A stretch of DNA of 53,033 nt from CAZZBK01 sp964652155 (GTDB lineage: Bacteria; Planctomycetota; Planctomycetia; Pirellulales; PNKZ01), in contig CAZZBK010000019.1 in NCBI GenBank assembly GCA_964652155.1, forward strand, positions 1 to 53,033, in the 5' to 3' direction. Position numbers and translations under genes: made by a program. A model generated the notes under the pieces. The model searched no databases and had not been told where the DNA came from. It saw only the letters and a program-made list of their open reading frames with translations. This document shows positions 32,677 through 42,369 of this stretch, in pieces; the stretch's first letter is position 1, and every line of letters begins with the position of its first letter.

Positions 32677-35600
32677 TCACAACCACACACCCGTGAACAC
32701 GGTTGTGAACGTCAACGGATTGGTCACGAATCGACGATTCGCGCCGCCGGCGTTTCCGCGCGGGTGGACCGCATTGAACGTGGTGACTCGCACAGTGTTG
32801 CCGGTCGCGTATAGCAACTCGGCGAAGCTCGTTTGAGCCGTCAGCGTATCGACGCCGGGGCCATCGTCGAGGACTGCGATGTCGTTGCCGCCCGATCCGG
32901 CGATCAGGTGGGCGTGAACCGTGTCGAAGGCGCGGGCGTCGAGCGTGTAGATCCCGGCTCGATAGAGCACGCCAAACGTCGGGCTGCCGTAGAAGATGTC
33001 GTCACCGCTTGAGCCGTCGAGAGTGGCGGTGTCGGTCCCGGCGCTGGCCATTGCGTAGACGTGTGTGAAACCGATCACGCGATCGAGGGTGTACGGAGTT
33101 TGCAGCGTGGCTTCGGTCGGACGGCCTATAAACGTATCGTTGCCGGCCGAGTCGTAAAGCACGGCCACATCGACGCCGCCGCCGGAGGTGGCGATGACGG
33201 TCGTGAAGTCGAACACCTGCTCGAACGAAACCGGCGTGGAGAGAATACTTTGGTTGGGCGTCGCCGGGTTGCGTGTGGCGGACGACACGAGTCGCGTAAA
33301 GGTGTCGACGTCCGTGCTACCCAACAGGTTGGCCGTATCATTACCACCACCGCTGAAGCCGACCTGCCACTCGAAGTTGTTGGCCAGGAGCGTCACGCCG
33401 AGGGTGGTCATGGCCGATTGGGTCGGGGTCATGTTCAACGTTTGATCGCCGCTGTCGCCGAGCATGATCGCCAGATCGGTGCCGAACGAGGCGTTGACGG
33501 TGATCGTGCCGAAGCCGATCGGCTCGCTGATATAGGTGTTGGCACGATCGAAGAGATAGCCATACGCGCTGAGCATAAAGAGCACGTCGTCGGTGGCGGT
33601 GTCGCCTAGCGTGGCGGTGTCATTTAACTGGCCGTAGATGTACTGAATCTCGCCATCGGCCTGCACCGCGAGCCCCGCGGTCGAACTGGCGAAGGACGCG
33701 GGATTGATCGTTACATTTTCGACGAGGCTGGCATGGCCGTGGAAAAAGAAAAGGTCTTTGCTCTCCTCGGCGATCACGATTACCTGATTGATTGTCGCGG
33801 TCGAGAAGACATAGACTTCGCCGTTGAAGAACGTGTAAAATTGGCCTGCGCCACTGCGGATCAGATGGATGCTGTCGACCGCCGGAGTGCCGTGGATCGT
33901 CAGCGTCTGGCCGCTGACACGGTAGCGGTCGAGATCGGCCGTTCCGCCCGGTGTGTTCGTGGCGGCGGCGGCCGTTAGGACGCTGCCGATATGGGTGGTG
34001 ACTTGCTGCACGCCGTTCTCAGTCGCGTCGTCGCCAGAGACCGAGTCGATGTCGACGATGACCGGCTCGACATTCTCAGACAGTACGTCATGGATGGCGG
34101 TGAGCGTGATCGAGCCGCTGATTTGACCGGCGAGAATCACGATCGTGTTCGAGCTGGCCGAGTAGTCGACGTTGTTCGTCGCGGTGCCGCTGAGTGCGAG
34201 AATGACGGTAACGTTGCTTGCCGCCAGACTCGAGAGCGTGGCGGTAACCGTATTGTCGCCGCCATTCTCGGCCAGCGGAGTCCCCGCAATCGAGAGCGTG
34301 ACGGTCATCGGCACGCTTTCGGAAAACTTCCATAGCTCTTGGCCATGCACCCCGTCATCGGCGTTGAAGTACAAGGTGCCGTTGACAATTGTGAGATAAA
34401 ATGGCGAGCTATCGCCGCCGAGGCGGGGATTGATATCCTGGACGAGTACGGTCCCCGCACTCGTGCCGTCGCTTTGCCACAATTCGTAGCCATTCGTGCC
34501 GTCCGTGGCGCGGAAATACAATGTCCCATTGACGTTTATGAGGTACCGCGGGTTGGAATCGTTAGCGACTGTCGGGGAGTTGGCGTTGATGTCTCGAACC
34601 AAGACCGTCCCGGCACTGGTGCCATCGCTCTTCCACAGTTCAAAGCCAGTGATGGCGTCGTCGGCCTCAAAATAGAGCGTCCCATTGACATTCGTAAGAC
34701 GGTTTGGAAGGGAATTGTTACCGCCAACGCCAATATCGCGGACGAGGACCGTGCCGCTACTGGTTCCGTCGCTCTTCCAGAGTTCGAAGACCGTCACGCC
34801 GTCATTGGCGCTAAAGAACAACGTCCCGTTGACGTTCGTGAGATTAGCCGGGAAAGCATTGTAATCCCCGGGGAAGATATCCTTGACGAGGACGGTCCCC
34901 GCGCTGCTGCCGTCGCTCTTCCAGAGCTCGGTGCCATTGATACTGTCACTCGCCCGGAAATACAACGTCCCGTTCACGTTGGTGAGATACATGGGAAAGC
35001 CATCGCCAACCGCGCCGGGGAAGATATCCTTGACGAGGACGGTCCCCGCGCTACTGCCGTCGCTCTTCCAGAGCTCGGTGCCGTTGATACTGTCACTCGC
35101 CCGGAAATACAACGTCCCGTTGACGTTCGTGAGATCAGTCGGGTAAGCACCACTACCACCGGCCCGGATATCCTTGACCAAGACGGTTCCCGCACTGGTG
35201 CCGTCGCTCTTCCACAGCTCGTAGCCATTGACGCCGTCGTCGGCCTGGAAATAGAGCGTGCCATTGACGTTCGTCAAATTCTTGGGCCAAGCATGGCCCG
35301 TGGGGTTGATGTCCTTGACCAGAACCGTCCCCGCACTCGTGCCGTCGCTTTTCCAGAGTTCGACACCGCCCGGACTGCCGTCACGGGCTTGGAAGAATAA
35401 CGTTCCGTTGACGTTCGTGAGATACTTGGGCAGACCATCGCCAACTGGCCCGGGGGAAATGTCCTTGACCAGGACAGTCCCGCTGCTGGTGCCGTCACTC
35501 TTCCACAGTTCCCGACCGGTGAAGTTATCTTGGGCCGCGAAGTACAACGTTCCGTTCACGTTGGTCAGATAATAGGGATACGCGCTCTCCGTACCTGCCT

Positions 35601-37239
35601 GCGGGTTGATATCCCGGACCAGCACCGTTCCCGCGCTGCTGCCGTCGCTCTTCCAGAGTTCGCCGCCGGTGATACCGTCATCGGCACCGAAAAGTAACGT
35701 TCCGTTGACGTTCCCCAAAAACGCCTGGACCGTATCGCCAGTGCCCGGACGGATATCCTTGACGATTACCGTCCCCGCACTGCTGCCGTCGCTCGTCCAT
35801 AAGGCCATGCCTGCCATGTCGTCCCTGGCCCGAAAAAACAACGTTCCATTCACGTTCGTGAGTGAATTCGGGACAGCACTGTCAAGTCCAGGGATCATGT
35901 CGCTGACCAAGACCGTCCCTAAACTGCTGCCGTCACTCTTCCACAGCTCTTGCCCTGCCGTACTGTCGATGGCTTGGAAATACAACGTCCCGTTGACATT
36001 CGTGAGATATCGCGGATAAGCGCCGTTCGTTCCGGGACGGATGTCCTTGACCAGTACAGTCCCTGAACTGGTGCCATCACTTTTCCACAACGTGGTGGCG
36101 GTAGTTCCTTCCTTGGCACTAAAGAACAACGTCCCATTGACGTTCGTGAGATACTGCGGGTTAGCATGATTGGAGCCGGGAAAGATATCGCGGACGAGGA
36201 CGGTCCCCGCGCTGCTGCCGTCGCTCTTCCAGAGTTCGTAGCCATTGGTGCTGTCAAAGGCATTGAAGTACAACGTCCCGTTGACGTTCGTGAGAAAACT
36301 TGGATGAGCATTTGGAATGCCGGGATTGATATCGCTGACTAGAACGGTCCCCGCGCTGGTGCCGTCGCTCTTCCAGAGTTCGCCGCCGTTGGTCCCATCA
36401 TCGGCCCGAAAGAGCAACGTCCCGTTGACGTTTGTGAGAAAACTTGGATGAGCATTGGGAATGCCGGGATTGATATCACTGACGAGTACGGTCCCCGCGC
36501 TGGTCCCGTCGCTCTTCCACAACTCATAGCCGTGCGTGCCGTCGTCGGCCTCGAAATAGAGCGTGCCATTAACGTTCGTCAGCGAACGCAAGATCGACCC
36601 GCCAGTGCCAGGCAGAATGTCGCGAACCAAGACGGTCCCCGCGCTGGTCCCGTCGCTCTTCCACAATTCGTAGCCATGCGTCCCGTCGTCGGCGCGGAAA
36701 TAGAGCGTCCCATTGACGTTCGTGAGATAGCGTGGTCCGGTTCCGTAAATGTCAGGATTGATGTCGCTGACCAAGACGGTTCCCACGCTCGTCCCGTCGC
36801 TCTTCCACAACTCGATCCCTTCGTTGAGTGTGGCTGCTGAAAAGAACAGCGTCCCATTCACCTCAACAGAATTCTCCGGGCTGGAACTTGGATTTGTGCC
36901 GAAGTCCTGGATATCGCGCACCAGCACGGGCACCATCGCCAGCATCTGCCGCGACTCGAGCGGCTCGACGCGTAGCCATCGCGCCCGACGTGGGGGCCTC
37001 GAAGGATGATGCCCAAGGGACTTGCAGCACGTGCAAACCCATCTCCACACGCGCGAAACTGCCAAGCGACACACATTCTTCGTTAACGAGAACGAGACCG
37101 ATCGATGGTAATCACCATCCGTGTCAACCAGTATACAAGCAACGTTCGACGGTTTCGCCAGGAATCGCTCAGGATCATCCGGTTCTTGCGGACGGGACTC
37201 GCTTGGTGCGACGGGCCTGAATTTGCCTGCAATGGCCAC
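32677..37239 (-). CDS. Giant secreted ELWxxDGT-repeat protein with Calx-beta domain
   Basis: The frame of up to 1520 residues carries the planctomycete surface-protein motif VEPLESRQML (residues 91-100). Seventeen repeats of about 48 residues built on G-Y-E-L-W-K-S-D-G-T-S-A-G-T-V-L-V-x-D-I-x-P-G...L-T-N-V-N-G-T-L-Y-F follow, plus a final partial ELWK. A Calx-beta domain sits at about 1010-1110 (TLSIAGTPLAENGGDNTVTA...VDYSASSNTIVI). The C-terminal third has D-x-A-x-L-x-G-S-x-G-D-D-x-F-type repeats. Repeats probably stack as beta propellers or solenoids on the cell surface. The outermost start is GTG 37239; because the VEPLESR motif normally lies nearer the N terminus, a TTG at 37065 or GTG at 37050 is also possible. 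Confidence 0.88.
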   Translation of the reverse strand: MAIAGKFRPVAPSESRPQEPDDPERFLAKPSNVACILVDTDGDYHRSVSFSLTKNVCRLAVSRVWRWVCTCCKSLGHHPSRPPRRARWLRVEPLESRQMLAMVPVLVRDIQDFGTNPSSSPENSVEVNGTLFFSAATLNEGIELWKSDGTSVGTVLVSDINPDIYGTGPRYLTNVNGTLYFRADDGTHGYELWKSDGTSAGTVLVRDILPGTGGSILRSLTNVNGTLYFEADDGTHGYELWKSDGTSAGTVLVSDINPGIPNAHPSFLTNVNGTLLFRADDGTNGGELWKSDGTSAGTVLVSDINPGIPNAHPSFLTNVNGTLYFNAFDSTNGYELWKSDGSSAGTVLVRDIFPGSNHANPQYLTNVNGTLFFSAKEGTTATTLWKSDGTSSGTVLVKDIRPGTNGAYPRYLTNVNGTLYFQAIDSTAGQELWKSDGSSLGTVLVSDMIPGLDSAVPNSLTNVNGTLFFRARDDMAGMALWTSDGSSAGTVIVKDIRPGTGDTVQAFLGNVNGTLLFGADDGITGGELWKSDGSSAGTVLVRDINPQAGTESAYPYYLTNVNGTLYFAAQDNFTGRELWKSDGTSSGTVLVKDISPGPVGDGLPKYLTNVNGTLFFQARDGSPGGVELWKSDGTSAGTVLVKDINPTGHAWPKNLTNVNGTLYFQADDGVNGYELWKSDGTSAGTVLVKDIRAGGSGAYPTDLTNVNGTLYFRASDSINGTELWKSDGSSAGTVLVKDIFPGAVGDGFPMYLTNVNGTLYFRASDSINGTELWKSDGSSAGTVLVKDIFPGDYNAFPANLTNVNGTLFFSANDGVTVFELWKSDGTSSGTVLVRDIGVGGNNSLPNRLTNVNGTLYFEADDAITGFELWKSDGTSAGTVLVRDINANSPTVANDSNPRYLINVNGTLYFRATDGTNGYELWQSDGTSAGTVLVQDINPRLGGDSSPFYLTIVNGTLYFNADDGVHGQELWKFSESVPMTVTLSIAGTPLAENGGDNTVTATLSSLAASNVTVILALSGTATNNVDYSASSNTIVILAGQISGSITLTAIHDVLSENVEPVIVDIDSVSGDDATENGVQQVTTHIGSVLTAAAATNTPGGTADLDRYRVSGQTLTIHGTPAVDSIHLIRSGAGQFYTFFNGEVYVFSTATINQVIVIAEESKDLFFFHGHASLVENVTINPASFASSTAGLAVQADGEIQYIYGQLNDTATLGDTATDDVLFMLSAYGYLFDRANTYISEPIGFGTITVNASFGTDLAIMLGDSGDQTLNMTPTQSAMTTLGVTLLANNFEWQVGFSGGGNDTANLLGSTDVDTFTRLVSSATRNPATPNQSILSTPVSFEQVFDFTTVIATSGGGVDVAVLYDSAGNDTFIGRPTEATLQTPYTLDRVIGFTHVYAMASAGTDTATLDGSSGDDIFYGSPTFGVLYRAGIYTLDARAFDTVHAHLIAGSGGNDIAVLDDGPGVDTLTAQTSFAELLYATGNTVRVTTFNAVHPRGNAGGANRRFVTNPLTFTTVFTGVWL

Positions 37240-37434
37240 TCATCTTGAGTTACAATCGTCCTTTCGGCGTTTGACCTTGGACACGGACACTCACCTGGAT
37301 GAACCTGAAATAACCCGTGCGACCTGACCGGATGGGGACCGATCGCGTTGCCCGCATCCAATCGAAGCAACTCCCTCGCCGCATCCATGAACCAGCCGAC
37401 CCCGCTCACCCTCAAAGTCGAACGAGAACGAACC

Positions 37435-38319
37435 ATGCGCGTCCCGACGTCTGCACTGAGCGTTTTTATCGTGCTCGCAACCGCGCTGCGTCTCGTCGCG
37501 GCTGAGCCGCTCGCTCCGACGCATCGCGATTTGGTGTACGGCGAAGCGAGCGGGCAGAAGTTGCTGCTCAATCTGTATCTGCCGAAGAACGTCGAGCATG
37601 CGCCGCTGGTCGTCTACATCCACGGCGGTTCGTGGCGGGCTGGCAGTTACAGAAGCTGCTCGATTGATTTTCTGGCGCAGGAAGGCTTCGCGGTCGCGTC
37701 GATCGAGTATCGCTTCACCAGCGTGGCGATCTTCCCCGCCCAGATTCACGACTGCAAGGCGGCGATCCGCTGGCTGCGCGCCCACGCCAACGAGTACGGC
37801 TACGACGCGACCAAGATTGGCGTGGCGGGCTCGTCGGCCGGCGGACACCTTGCGGTCCTCGTTGGCACCACGGGCAATGTCGGCGAATTGGAAGGGGACG
37901 TCGGCGGCAACACCAACCAATCGTCACGCGTCGCGGCCGTCGTCGACTATTACGGCCCGACCGATTTCGTTCTCCGCGGCAAGACGCACCCCGCGCGCGC
38001 CAACGCGCCAGACTCGGGCACCTATCAACTGCTGGGCGGCGCGGCGAATGAGCACTTGGAAAAGGCGCGACGCGCCAGCGGCGTCTCCTACGTCACCGCC
38101 GACGATCCACCGCTATTGATTCTCCACGGCGACAAGGACAAGACCGTCTACATGGATCAGTCGGAGAGCCTGCGGGACACCTATACGAAGAGCAAGCTGC
38201 CCGTCGAATTCATCGTGGTGAGCGGCGCGGCGCATGGCGGTGCCGTGTTCTACTCCGGCGAGAACCGCCGCCGCGTGACCGAGTTCTTCCGCACGCACCT
38301 CTGCGGCGCAAAGGACTAA
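37435..38319 (+). CDS. Secreted esterase-like alpha/beta hydrolase
   Basis: The 294-residue product has a signal peptide (MRVPTSALSVFIVLATALRL). The hydrolase motifs are V-Y-I-H-G-G-S-W-R-A-G (oxyanion hole), G-V-A-G-S-S-A-G-G-H (nucleophile Ser), I-L-H-G-D-K-D-K-T-V (Asp) and S-G-A-A-H-G-G-A (His). It is of the same broad class as the esterase at 26078, but the two are not close in sequence. ATG 37435 places the signal peptide at the N terminus, whereas the in-frame ATG at 37348 would add 29 residues of non-signal sequence. It is divergent from the ELWxxDGT gene. Confidence 0.88.
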   Translation: MRVPTSALSVFIVLATALRLVAAEPLAPTHRDLVYGEASGQKLLLNLYLPKNVEHAPLVVYIHGGSWRAGSYRSCSIDFLAQEGFAVASIEYRFTSVAIFPAQIHDCKAAIRWLRAHANEYGYDATKIGVAGSSAGGHLAVLVGTTGNVGELEGDVGGNTNQSSRVAAVVDYYGPTDFVLRGKTHPARANAPDSGTYQLLGGAANEHLEKARRASGVSYVTADDPPLLILHGDKDKTVYMDQSESLRDTYTKSKLPVEFIVVSGAAHGGAVFYSGENRRRVTEFFRTHLCGAKD

Positions 38320-38343
38320 TCTTTCGAGCCGCCATTGGGCGAC

Positions 38344-38374
38344 AGTTGAAGTCGTCGTGTTAGCCGCGACGGCC
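38344..38374 (+). repeat. 31-bp exact direct repeat with 32435-32465
   Basis: This is identical to 32435-32465. It lies 24 bp after the hydrolase stop. It overlaps the 3' end of the small minus-strand gene, whose final residues GRRG and TAA stop come from the repeat. Confidence 0.9.
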
Positions 38375-38713
38375 AATGCGCACGTAGCCCGAACCGAACT
38401 GATCGGTGTGACTAGGCCACGGCGGCGTGGGGGACGAGGGCATCCCATCGATCACGCCGCCCGGTTGACGGATGTATTGATTGGGGATCGTCGTCATGCC
38501 GGTTCCCGCGACGCCCCATTGCCAGGTGGTCTGCAAGTTGGCGCGGCGCGGCACAACGACCGCGTGCGGCTCGCCCCAGGCCGGGTCGTAAAACCCGCGC
38601 TGCCACATGACGCGCGGACCGGAGACTCGCGTTCCCAGACTGAAGACCGGGCTGGCCGCGTCGGCCGACACCGTCGAAAGCAACATCGCGACCAACAGGC
38701 ACGTGCGTTTCAT
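38360..38713 (-). CDS. Small secreted hypothetical protein
   Basis: The 117-residue product has a signal peptide (MKRTCLLVAMLLSTVSADAA) and a Pro/Trp/Gly-rich mature part (GFYDPAWGEPHAVVVPRR, WQWGVAGTGMTTIPNQYIRQPGG). No family is recognised. AGGAAG upstream of ATG 38713 supports the start. The gene ends inside a dispersed repeat. The 99-residue secreted protein just upstream on the same strand has a similar Pro-rich make-up, and the two may be co-transcribed. Confidence 0.7.
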   Translation of the reverse strand: MKRTCLLVAMLLSTVSADAASPVFSLGTRVSGPRVMWQRGFYDPAWGEPHAVVVPRRANLQTTWQWGVAGTGMTTIPNQYIRQPGGVIDGMPSSPTPPWPSHTDQFGSGYVRIGRRG

Positions 38714-38760
38714 GATCGTTGCATCTTCCTATGCGACAACGTGAGCGTAAGAGCGGTCGA

Positions 38761-39060
38761 CTACCAATGTTCGACGCGCGTATAATTCACCGGCAGCGGG
38801 TGGCCATCGAAGCGAAAGTAACGCCGCGAATGGGGGTTGAGCCACTCCGAAGGTTGCAGCGGCTGGTAGGTCGTGTAGGTGTGGCCAACCCACTCGGGCA
38901 CCGGCAACGGAGCAACGTACAGCTTGGCGTCGGTGCCAGGACCATTGCTGTAACGATTCGAGAACAACGGGCGGACCTTGTAGGCCTCGGCCGTCGAAGC
39001 ACCCAGCGCCGACACGAGCAACGCGAGCGCCAAAGTGCGATGGTATTTGAACTTGAGCAT
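38761..39060 (-). CDS. Small secreted hypothetical protein
   Basis: The 99-residue product from ATG 39060 has a signal peptide (MLKFKYHRTLALALLVSALG, cleavage after STAEA) and a mature part rich in Pro, Tyr and Trp (PVPEWVGHTYTTYQPLQPSEWLNPHSRRYFRFDGHPLPVNYTRVEHW). No family is recognised. An in-frame start at 39102 would put 14 charged residues before the signal and is less likely. It lies 47 nt upstream of the 117-residue secreted gene. Confidence 0.7.
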   Translation of the reverse strand: MLKFKYHRTLALALLVSALGASTAEAYKVRPLFSNRYSNGPGTDAKLYVAPLPVPEWVGHTYTTYQPLQPSEWLNPHSRRYFRFDGHPLPVNYTRVEHW

Positions 39061-39328
39061 GGGCGATGATCTCCGCTTCCGCGCTCGATGGGGAGCACCC
39101 AAGCCGGGGCCCCAACCAAGGCGTTTCCGATTGAAACGACGCTAGCAGAACTACGTGATATTTCGGCTCTAACGCCTGACGCGGAGCAGATTTTGGCTCG
39201 GGGTCGTCACGACGCGCACAGTTTGCCTAACGCGGCCCCGAAACATGCCTGTGACCTCTCGCCCCGGCCCGATATAATCGGCACCGCTTGCCAAAGCGAT
39301 TTTTGTTCGGACCCTATTCGCCCCTTCA

Positions 39329-41317
39329 GTGAGTCGCGCGCCTGTGATTAGCAAGACCTCGGACACCGACGCTCCCCGTTCGACCCCCGCCGCCTCGATC
39401 CCCCGCCGTCGCGCGACGGCCGAGAGCATGGCCGAGGGGCAGCGTGATATCTCGGTCAGCGAATTCTTCGCCAAGAACCGGCACCTGCTCGGCTTCGATA
39501 ACCCTCGCAAGGCGCTGCTCACCACGGTCAAAGAAGCGGTCGACAACTCGCTCGACGCCTGCGAGGAGGCGGGCATTCTGCCCGAGATTTGGGTCCACAT
39601 CGAAACGACCGGCAACAACCGTTACAAGGTTGGCGTGCAAGACAACGGCCCCGGCATCGTCAAGCAGCAGATCCCCAACATCTTCGGCAAGCTCCTGTAC
39701 GGCTCGAAGTTCCACCGCCTGCGGATGAGCCGCGGTCAGCAGGGCATCGGCATCAGCGCCGCCGGCATGTACGGCGTGCTCACCACCGGCAAGCCGGTCA
39801 AGGTGATGTCGCGCATCGGCGCGAAGAAGCCGGCCCACTACTTCGAGATTCAAATCGACACCAAGAAGAACAAGGCCGAGGTGCTCAACGGCAAAGGCGA
39901 AGGAGTCGACATCGAACCCTCCGACGCCAAGCAAATGGAAAAGCACGGCATCGAATGGGTCGACGTGCAACACGGCACCCGCGTGACCATCGAGCTGGAG
40001 GCGAAATACCAACGCGGCCGAGGCAGCGTCGACGACTACCTCGAACAAACGGCGATCGCCAACCCGCACGTCACCATTCACTACCTCGACCCCGATGGCG
40101 CGCCGCACGAATATCCCCGGGCGGCCGACAAACTCCCCCCCGAGCCCAAAGAAATTCTGCCGCATCCCTACGGCATCGAGCTGGGCAACCTAGTCACCAT
40201 GCTCCAAGCGAGCAAAGGGAGCACGCTGTCGCAGTTTCTCACCAGCAGCTTTTCGCGCGTCAGCTCCTCCAAGGCCGCCGAGATTTGCGAGACCGCCAAG
40301 CTCAGCACTCGCGCCAACCCCGGACGCATCGGCCGCAACGACGCCGAGGGGCTCTACCAAGCCCTGCAAAACGCGAAGATCCCAGCCCCGTCGACCGATT
40401 GCATCACCCCTATCGGCGTCGACTTGCTGCTCAAGGGGATGCACCAAGTCGTGCAAGCCGAGTTCTATGCGGCCGAGACTCGGCCCCCGTCGGTCTATCG
40501 CGGCAACCCATTTTTGATCGAGGCGGCCGTGGCCTACGGCGGCGTCTCGCAAGCGACGAAAGTCTCGCTCGAAGCGCTCACCGAGATGCTTCACGAAACC
40601 GACGCCCGCACCCTGCGCCAGTTTCTGATCAACGGCTTCAGCGGCGTCGGTGCCGACTCGGCCGACAAGATCATCGACGAATGCAAACTCGGCACTCGTG
40701 TCTCGCCGCAACGGCTCAAGGCGGCCGAGATCAAACAACTGCACGAGGCCATGCGCAGCGTGAACCTCGAAGAGGGACAATCAATGAATGTGCTGCGGTA
40801 CGCCAATCGCGTCCCGCTGCAATTTCAGCCCGGGGCATGCGCCATCACGCAGACCATCATGGGCACCAACTGGCGCGCCTACGGACTGAGCCAGTCGCGC
40901 GGCTCGTTGCCCAGCGGACCGATCACGATCATGGTCCACATGGCCAGCGTCTGGGTCCCGTTCACCAGCGAGTCAAAAGAGGCAATCGCCTCGTATCCCG
41001 AAATCCAAAAAGATATCCGCCTAGCCTTGCAAGCCGTCGGCCGCAAGCTGGCCATGTACGTCCGCAAGCGGCAGAAGGTCAAGCAAGAGGGTGAACGCCG
41101 CAATATCTTCCTACGCTACCTGGGCGAGGTCGCCGAGGCGGTCCACACCATCAACGGCCACGACAAGAAGAGCCTGTACGAGCAGTTGCTCAAAGTCGCC
41201 AAACGCAAAACGTCCGACGCCGACATCAAGCTCGACGACCAGGGCCGCGTCATCGATACCGACGACGACGCCGAGGAATTCGGCGACGGCGTGCTGATCG
41301 TCAAACCGGGGGTGTAG
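39329..41317 (+). CDS. top6B: DNA topoisomerase VI subunit B
   Basis: Subunit B is the ATPase half of topoisomerase VI, a type IIB enzyme that passes one duplex through another. The 662-residue product has a GHKL ATP site with E-A-V-D-N-S-L-D-A (about 69-77), D-N-G-P-G-I (about 104) and S-R-G-Q-Q-G-I-G-I-S-A-A. An H2TH-like middle follows, and a transducer domain containing the switch-type K-Q-E-G-E-R-R-N-I-F. The start is GTG 39329, or possibly ATG 39428 just before MAEGQRDISVSEFF, where family similarity begins. Topoisomerase VI is typical of archaea and plants and is patchy in bacteria. Subunit A lies 1.05 kb downstream. Confidence 0.95.
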   Translation: MSRAPVISKTSDTDAPRSTPAASIPRRRATAESMAEGQRDISVSEFFAKNRHLLGFDNPRKALLTTVKEAVDNSLDACEEAGILPEIWVHIETTGNNRYKVGVQDNGPGIVKQQIPNIFGKLLYGSKFHRLRMSRGQQGIGISAAGMYGVLTTGKPVKVMSRIGAKKPAHYFEIQIDTKKNKAEVLNGKGEGVDIEPSDAKQMEKHGIEWVDVQHGTRVTIELEAKYQRGRGSVDDYLEQTAIANPHVTIHYLDPDGAPHEYPRAADKLPPEPKEILPHPYGIELGNLVTMLQASKGSTLSQFLTSSFSRVSSSKAAEICETAKLSTRANPGRIGRNDAEGLYQALQNAKIPAPSTDCITPIGVDLLLKGMHQVVQAEFYAAETRPPSVYRGNPFLIEAAVAYGGVSQATKVSLEALTEMLHETDARTLRQFLINGFSGVGADSADKIIDECKLGTRVSPQRLKAAEIKQLHEAMRSVNLEEGQSMNVLRYANRVPLQFQPGACAITQTIMGTNWRAYGLSQSRGSLPSGPITIMVHMASVWVPFTSESKEAIASYPEIQKDIRLALQAVGRKLAMYVRKRQKVKQEGERRNIFLRYLGEVAEAVHTINGHDKKSLYEQLLKVAKRKTSDADIKLDDQGRVIDTDDDAEEFGDGVLIVKPGV

Positions 41318-41368
41318 GAGGATATTTATTTACGGCGTTCTCTTCGAGCCGTCCGCCAGATAAATGCG

Positions 41369-41374
41369 TATAAT
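41369..41374 (+). promoter_or_regulatory. Consensus -10 box TATAAT before the nucleotidyltransferase gene
   Basis: A perfect TATAAT ends 6 nt before ATG 41381, with no convincing -35 box at 17 nt. If it is used, transcription would begin at about the ATG, giving a leaderless message or translation from the downstream ATG 41492. Confidence 0.4.
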
Positions 41375-41380
41375 GAAGCT

Positions 41381-42331
41381 ATGAGGAACCAACGTTTACC
41401 GGTTGACGTGCCTTCGATACCGGCGGTTTTTACGCCGTCGCATAGTGTCGTTCCATACGAAACACAGCTCAACCAGAACCTGGAGTGGGCAATGAGTGAG
41501 GGAAGTCTGTTTTTTGAGGGGCGGGGTAAAGTACAAGAAAGCTTCAAGCGGATTACCAAGCGCCTTGAAGAACTGAATATCCCTTACGCTGTTGTCGGTG
41601 GCATGGCGCTACTTCTACACGGCTATCGTCGATTTACGGAAGATGTCAATATTCTTGTTACTCGTGAAGGCTTAGAACAAATCCACCAATCGCTGGATGG
41701 ACTGGGATACGTTCGTCCGTTTGAAAAAAGTAAGAATCTTCGCGACAGTGAAACAGGTGTGAAAATCGAGTTTCTAGTCACGGGCACTTATCCCGGCGAT
41801 GGGAAACCAAAAGAAATCGCGTTCCCTGACCCAAGTACCTCGGCTGAGACTCTTGATGGCGTGCGAGTCATTTGCTTGCCGCAGCTTGTTAGTCTGAAGA
41901 TTGCCTCCGGAATGACTGGGCAAGGTCGTACCAAAGACATCGGTGATGTTGAGGCGCTTATCAAGCTGATGAATCTACCAGAGTCGTTCTCTGCCGAATT
42001 GCATCCAGTTGTTCAAAGCAAATTCATCGAGATTTGGCGCGGGATGCATGTAACTGCGAAGCGTTACATATTGTTATGGCGCAACAAATGGTTGACTGCC
42101 CATGCCGCAACCATTGAGGACATGCTCAAGGCCTTGAGCAATGCTTCTGCGGAATTGGCGGCAATGCTGGCCGACGGTGTTGTTCTCGATACCGAAGGTG
42201 GGACATCCGATGACTATGCTCGGCTGGTAACCACCGATCCAGTGATTGCCGCCAAATACGGCATGCAAGACGAAGCAGAGTATTGGGGGCTCGATGATGA
42301 TGAATCGTCTAACAATATGAATGTTAAATAA
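41381..42331 (+). CDS. Nucleotidyltransferase-like protein inserted in the top6 operon
   Basis: The 316-residue protein resembles the AbiEii/DUF6036-like nucleotidyltransferases: I-P-Y-A-V-V-G-G-M-A-L-L-L-H-G-Y-R-R-F-T-E-D-V-N-I-L-V (GG at 73-74), then GVKIEFLVTGTYPGDGKPK and LVSLKIASGM...KDIGDVEALIK. The expected metal pair D-x-D reads Asp88-Val-Asn90, so the second carboxylate is missing. Two starts compete: ATG 41381 close behind TATAAT, and ATG 41492 with GGAG 6 nt upstream, which begins MSEGSLFFEGRGK. The gene is visibly AT-richer than both top6 genes, and no antitoxin-like partner is present. It looks acquired. Confidence 0.8.
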   Translation: MRNQRLPVDVPSIPAVFTPSHSVVPYETQLNQNLEWAMSEGSLFFEGRGKVQESFKRITKRLEELNIPYAVVGGMALLLHGYRRFTEDVNILVTREGLEQIHQSLDGLGYVRPFEKSKNLRDSETGVKIEFLVTGTYPGDGKPKEIAFPDPSTSAETLDGVRVICLPQLVSLKIASGMTGQGRTKDIGDVEALIKLMNLPESFSAELHPVVQSKFIEIWRGMHVTAKRYILLWRNKWLTAHAATIEDMLKALSNASAELAAMLADGVVLDTEGGTSDDYARLVTTDPVIAAKYGMQDEAEYWGLDDDESSNNMNVK

Positions 42332-42369
42332 ATTCCTTTTAGCTCGATTGAGTTTACTTACGACATAAC

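Noticed and set aside
39589..41094. 501-codon open frame inside top6B
   Set aside because: It is an alternative frame of a strongly conserved gene, Arg- and Gln-rich, with no domain.
41381..42331. Complete AbiE-type toxin-antitoxin system
   Set aside because: No antitoxin-like gene lies on either side; both neighbours are topoisomerase VI subunits.
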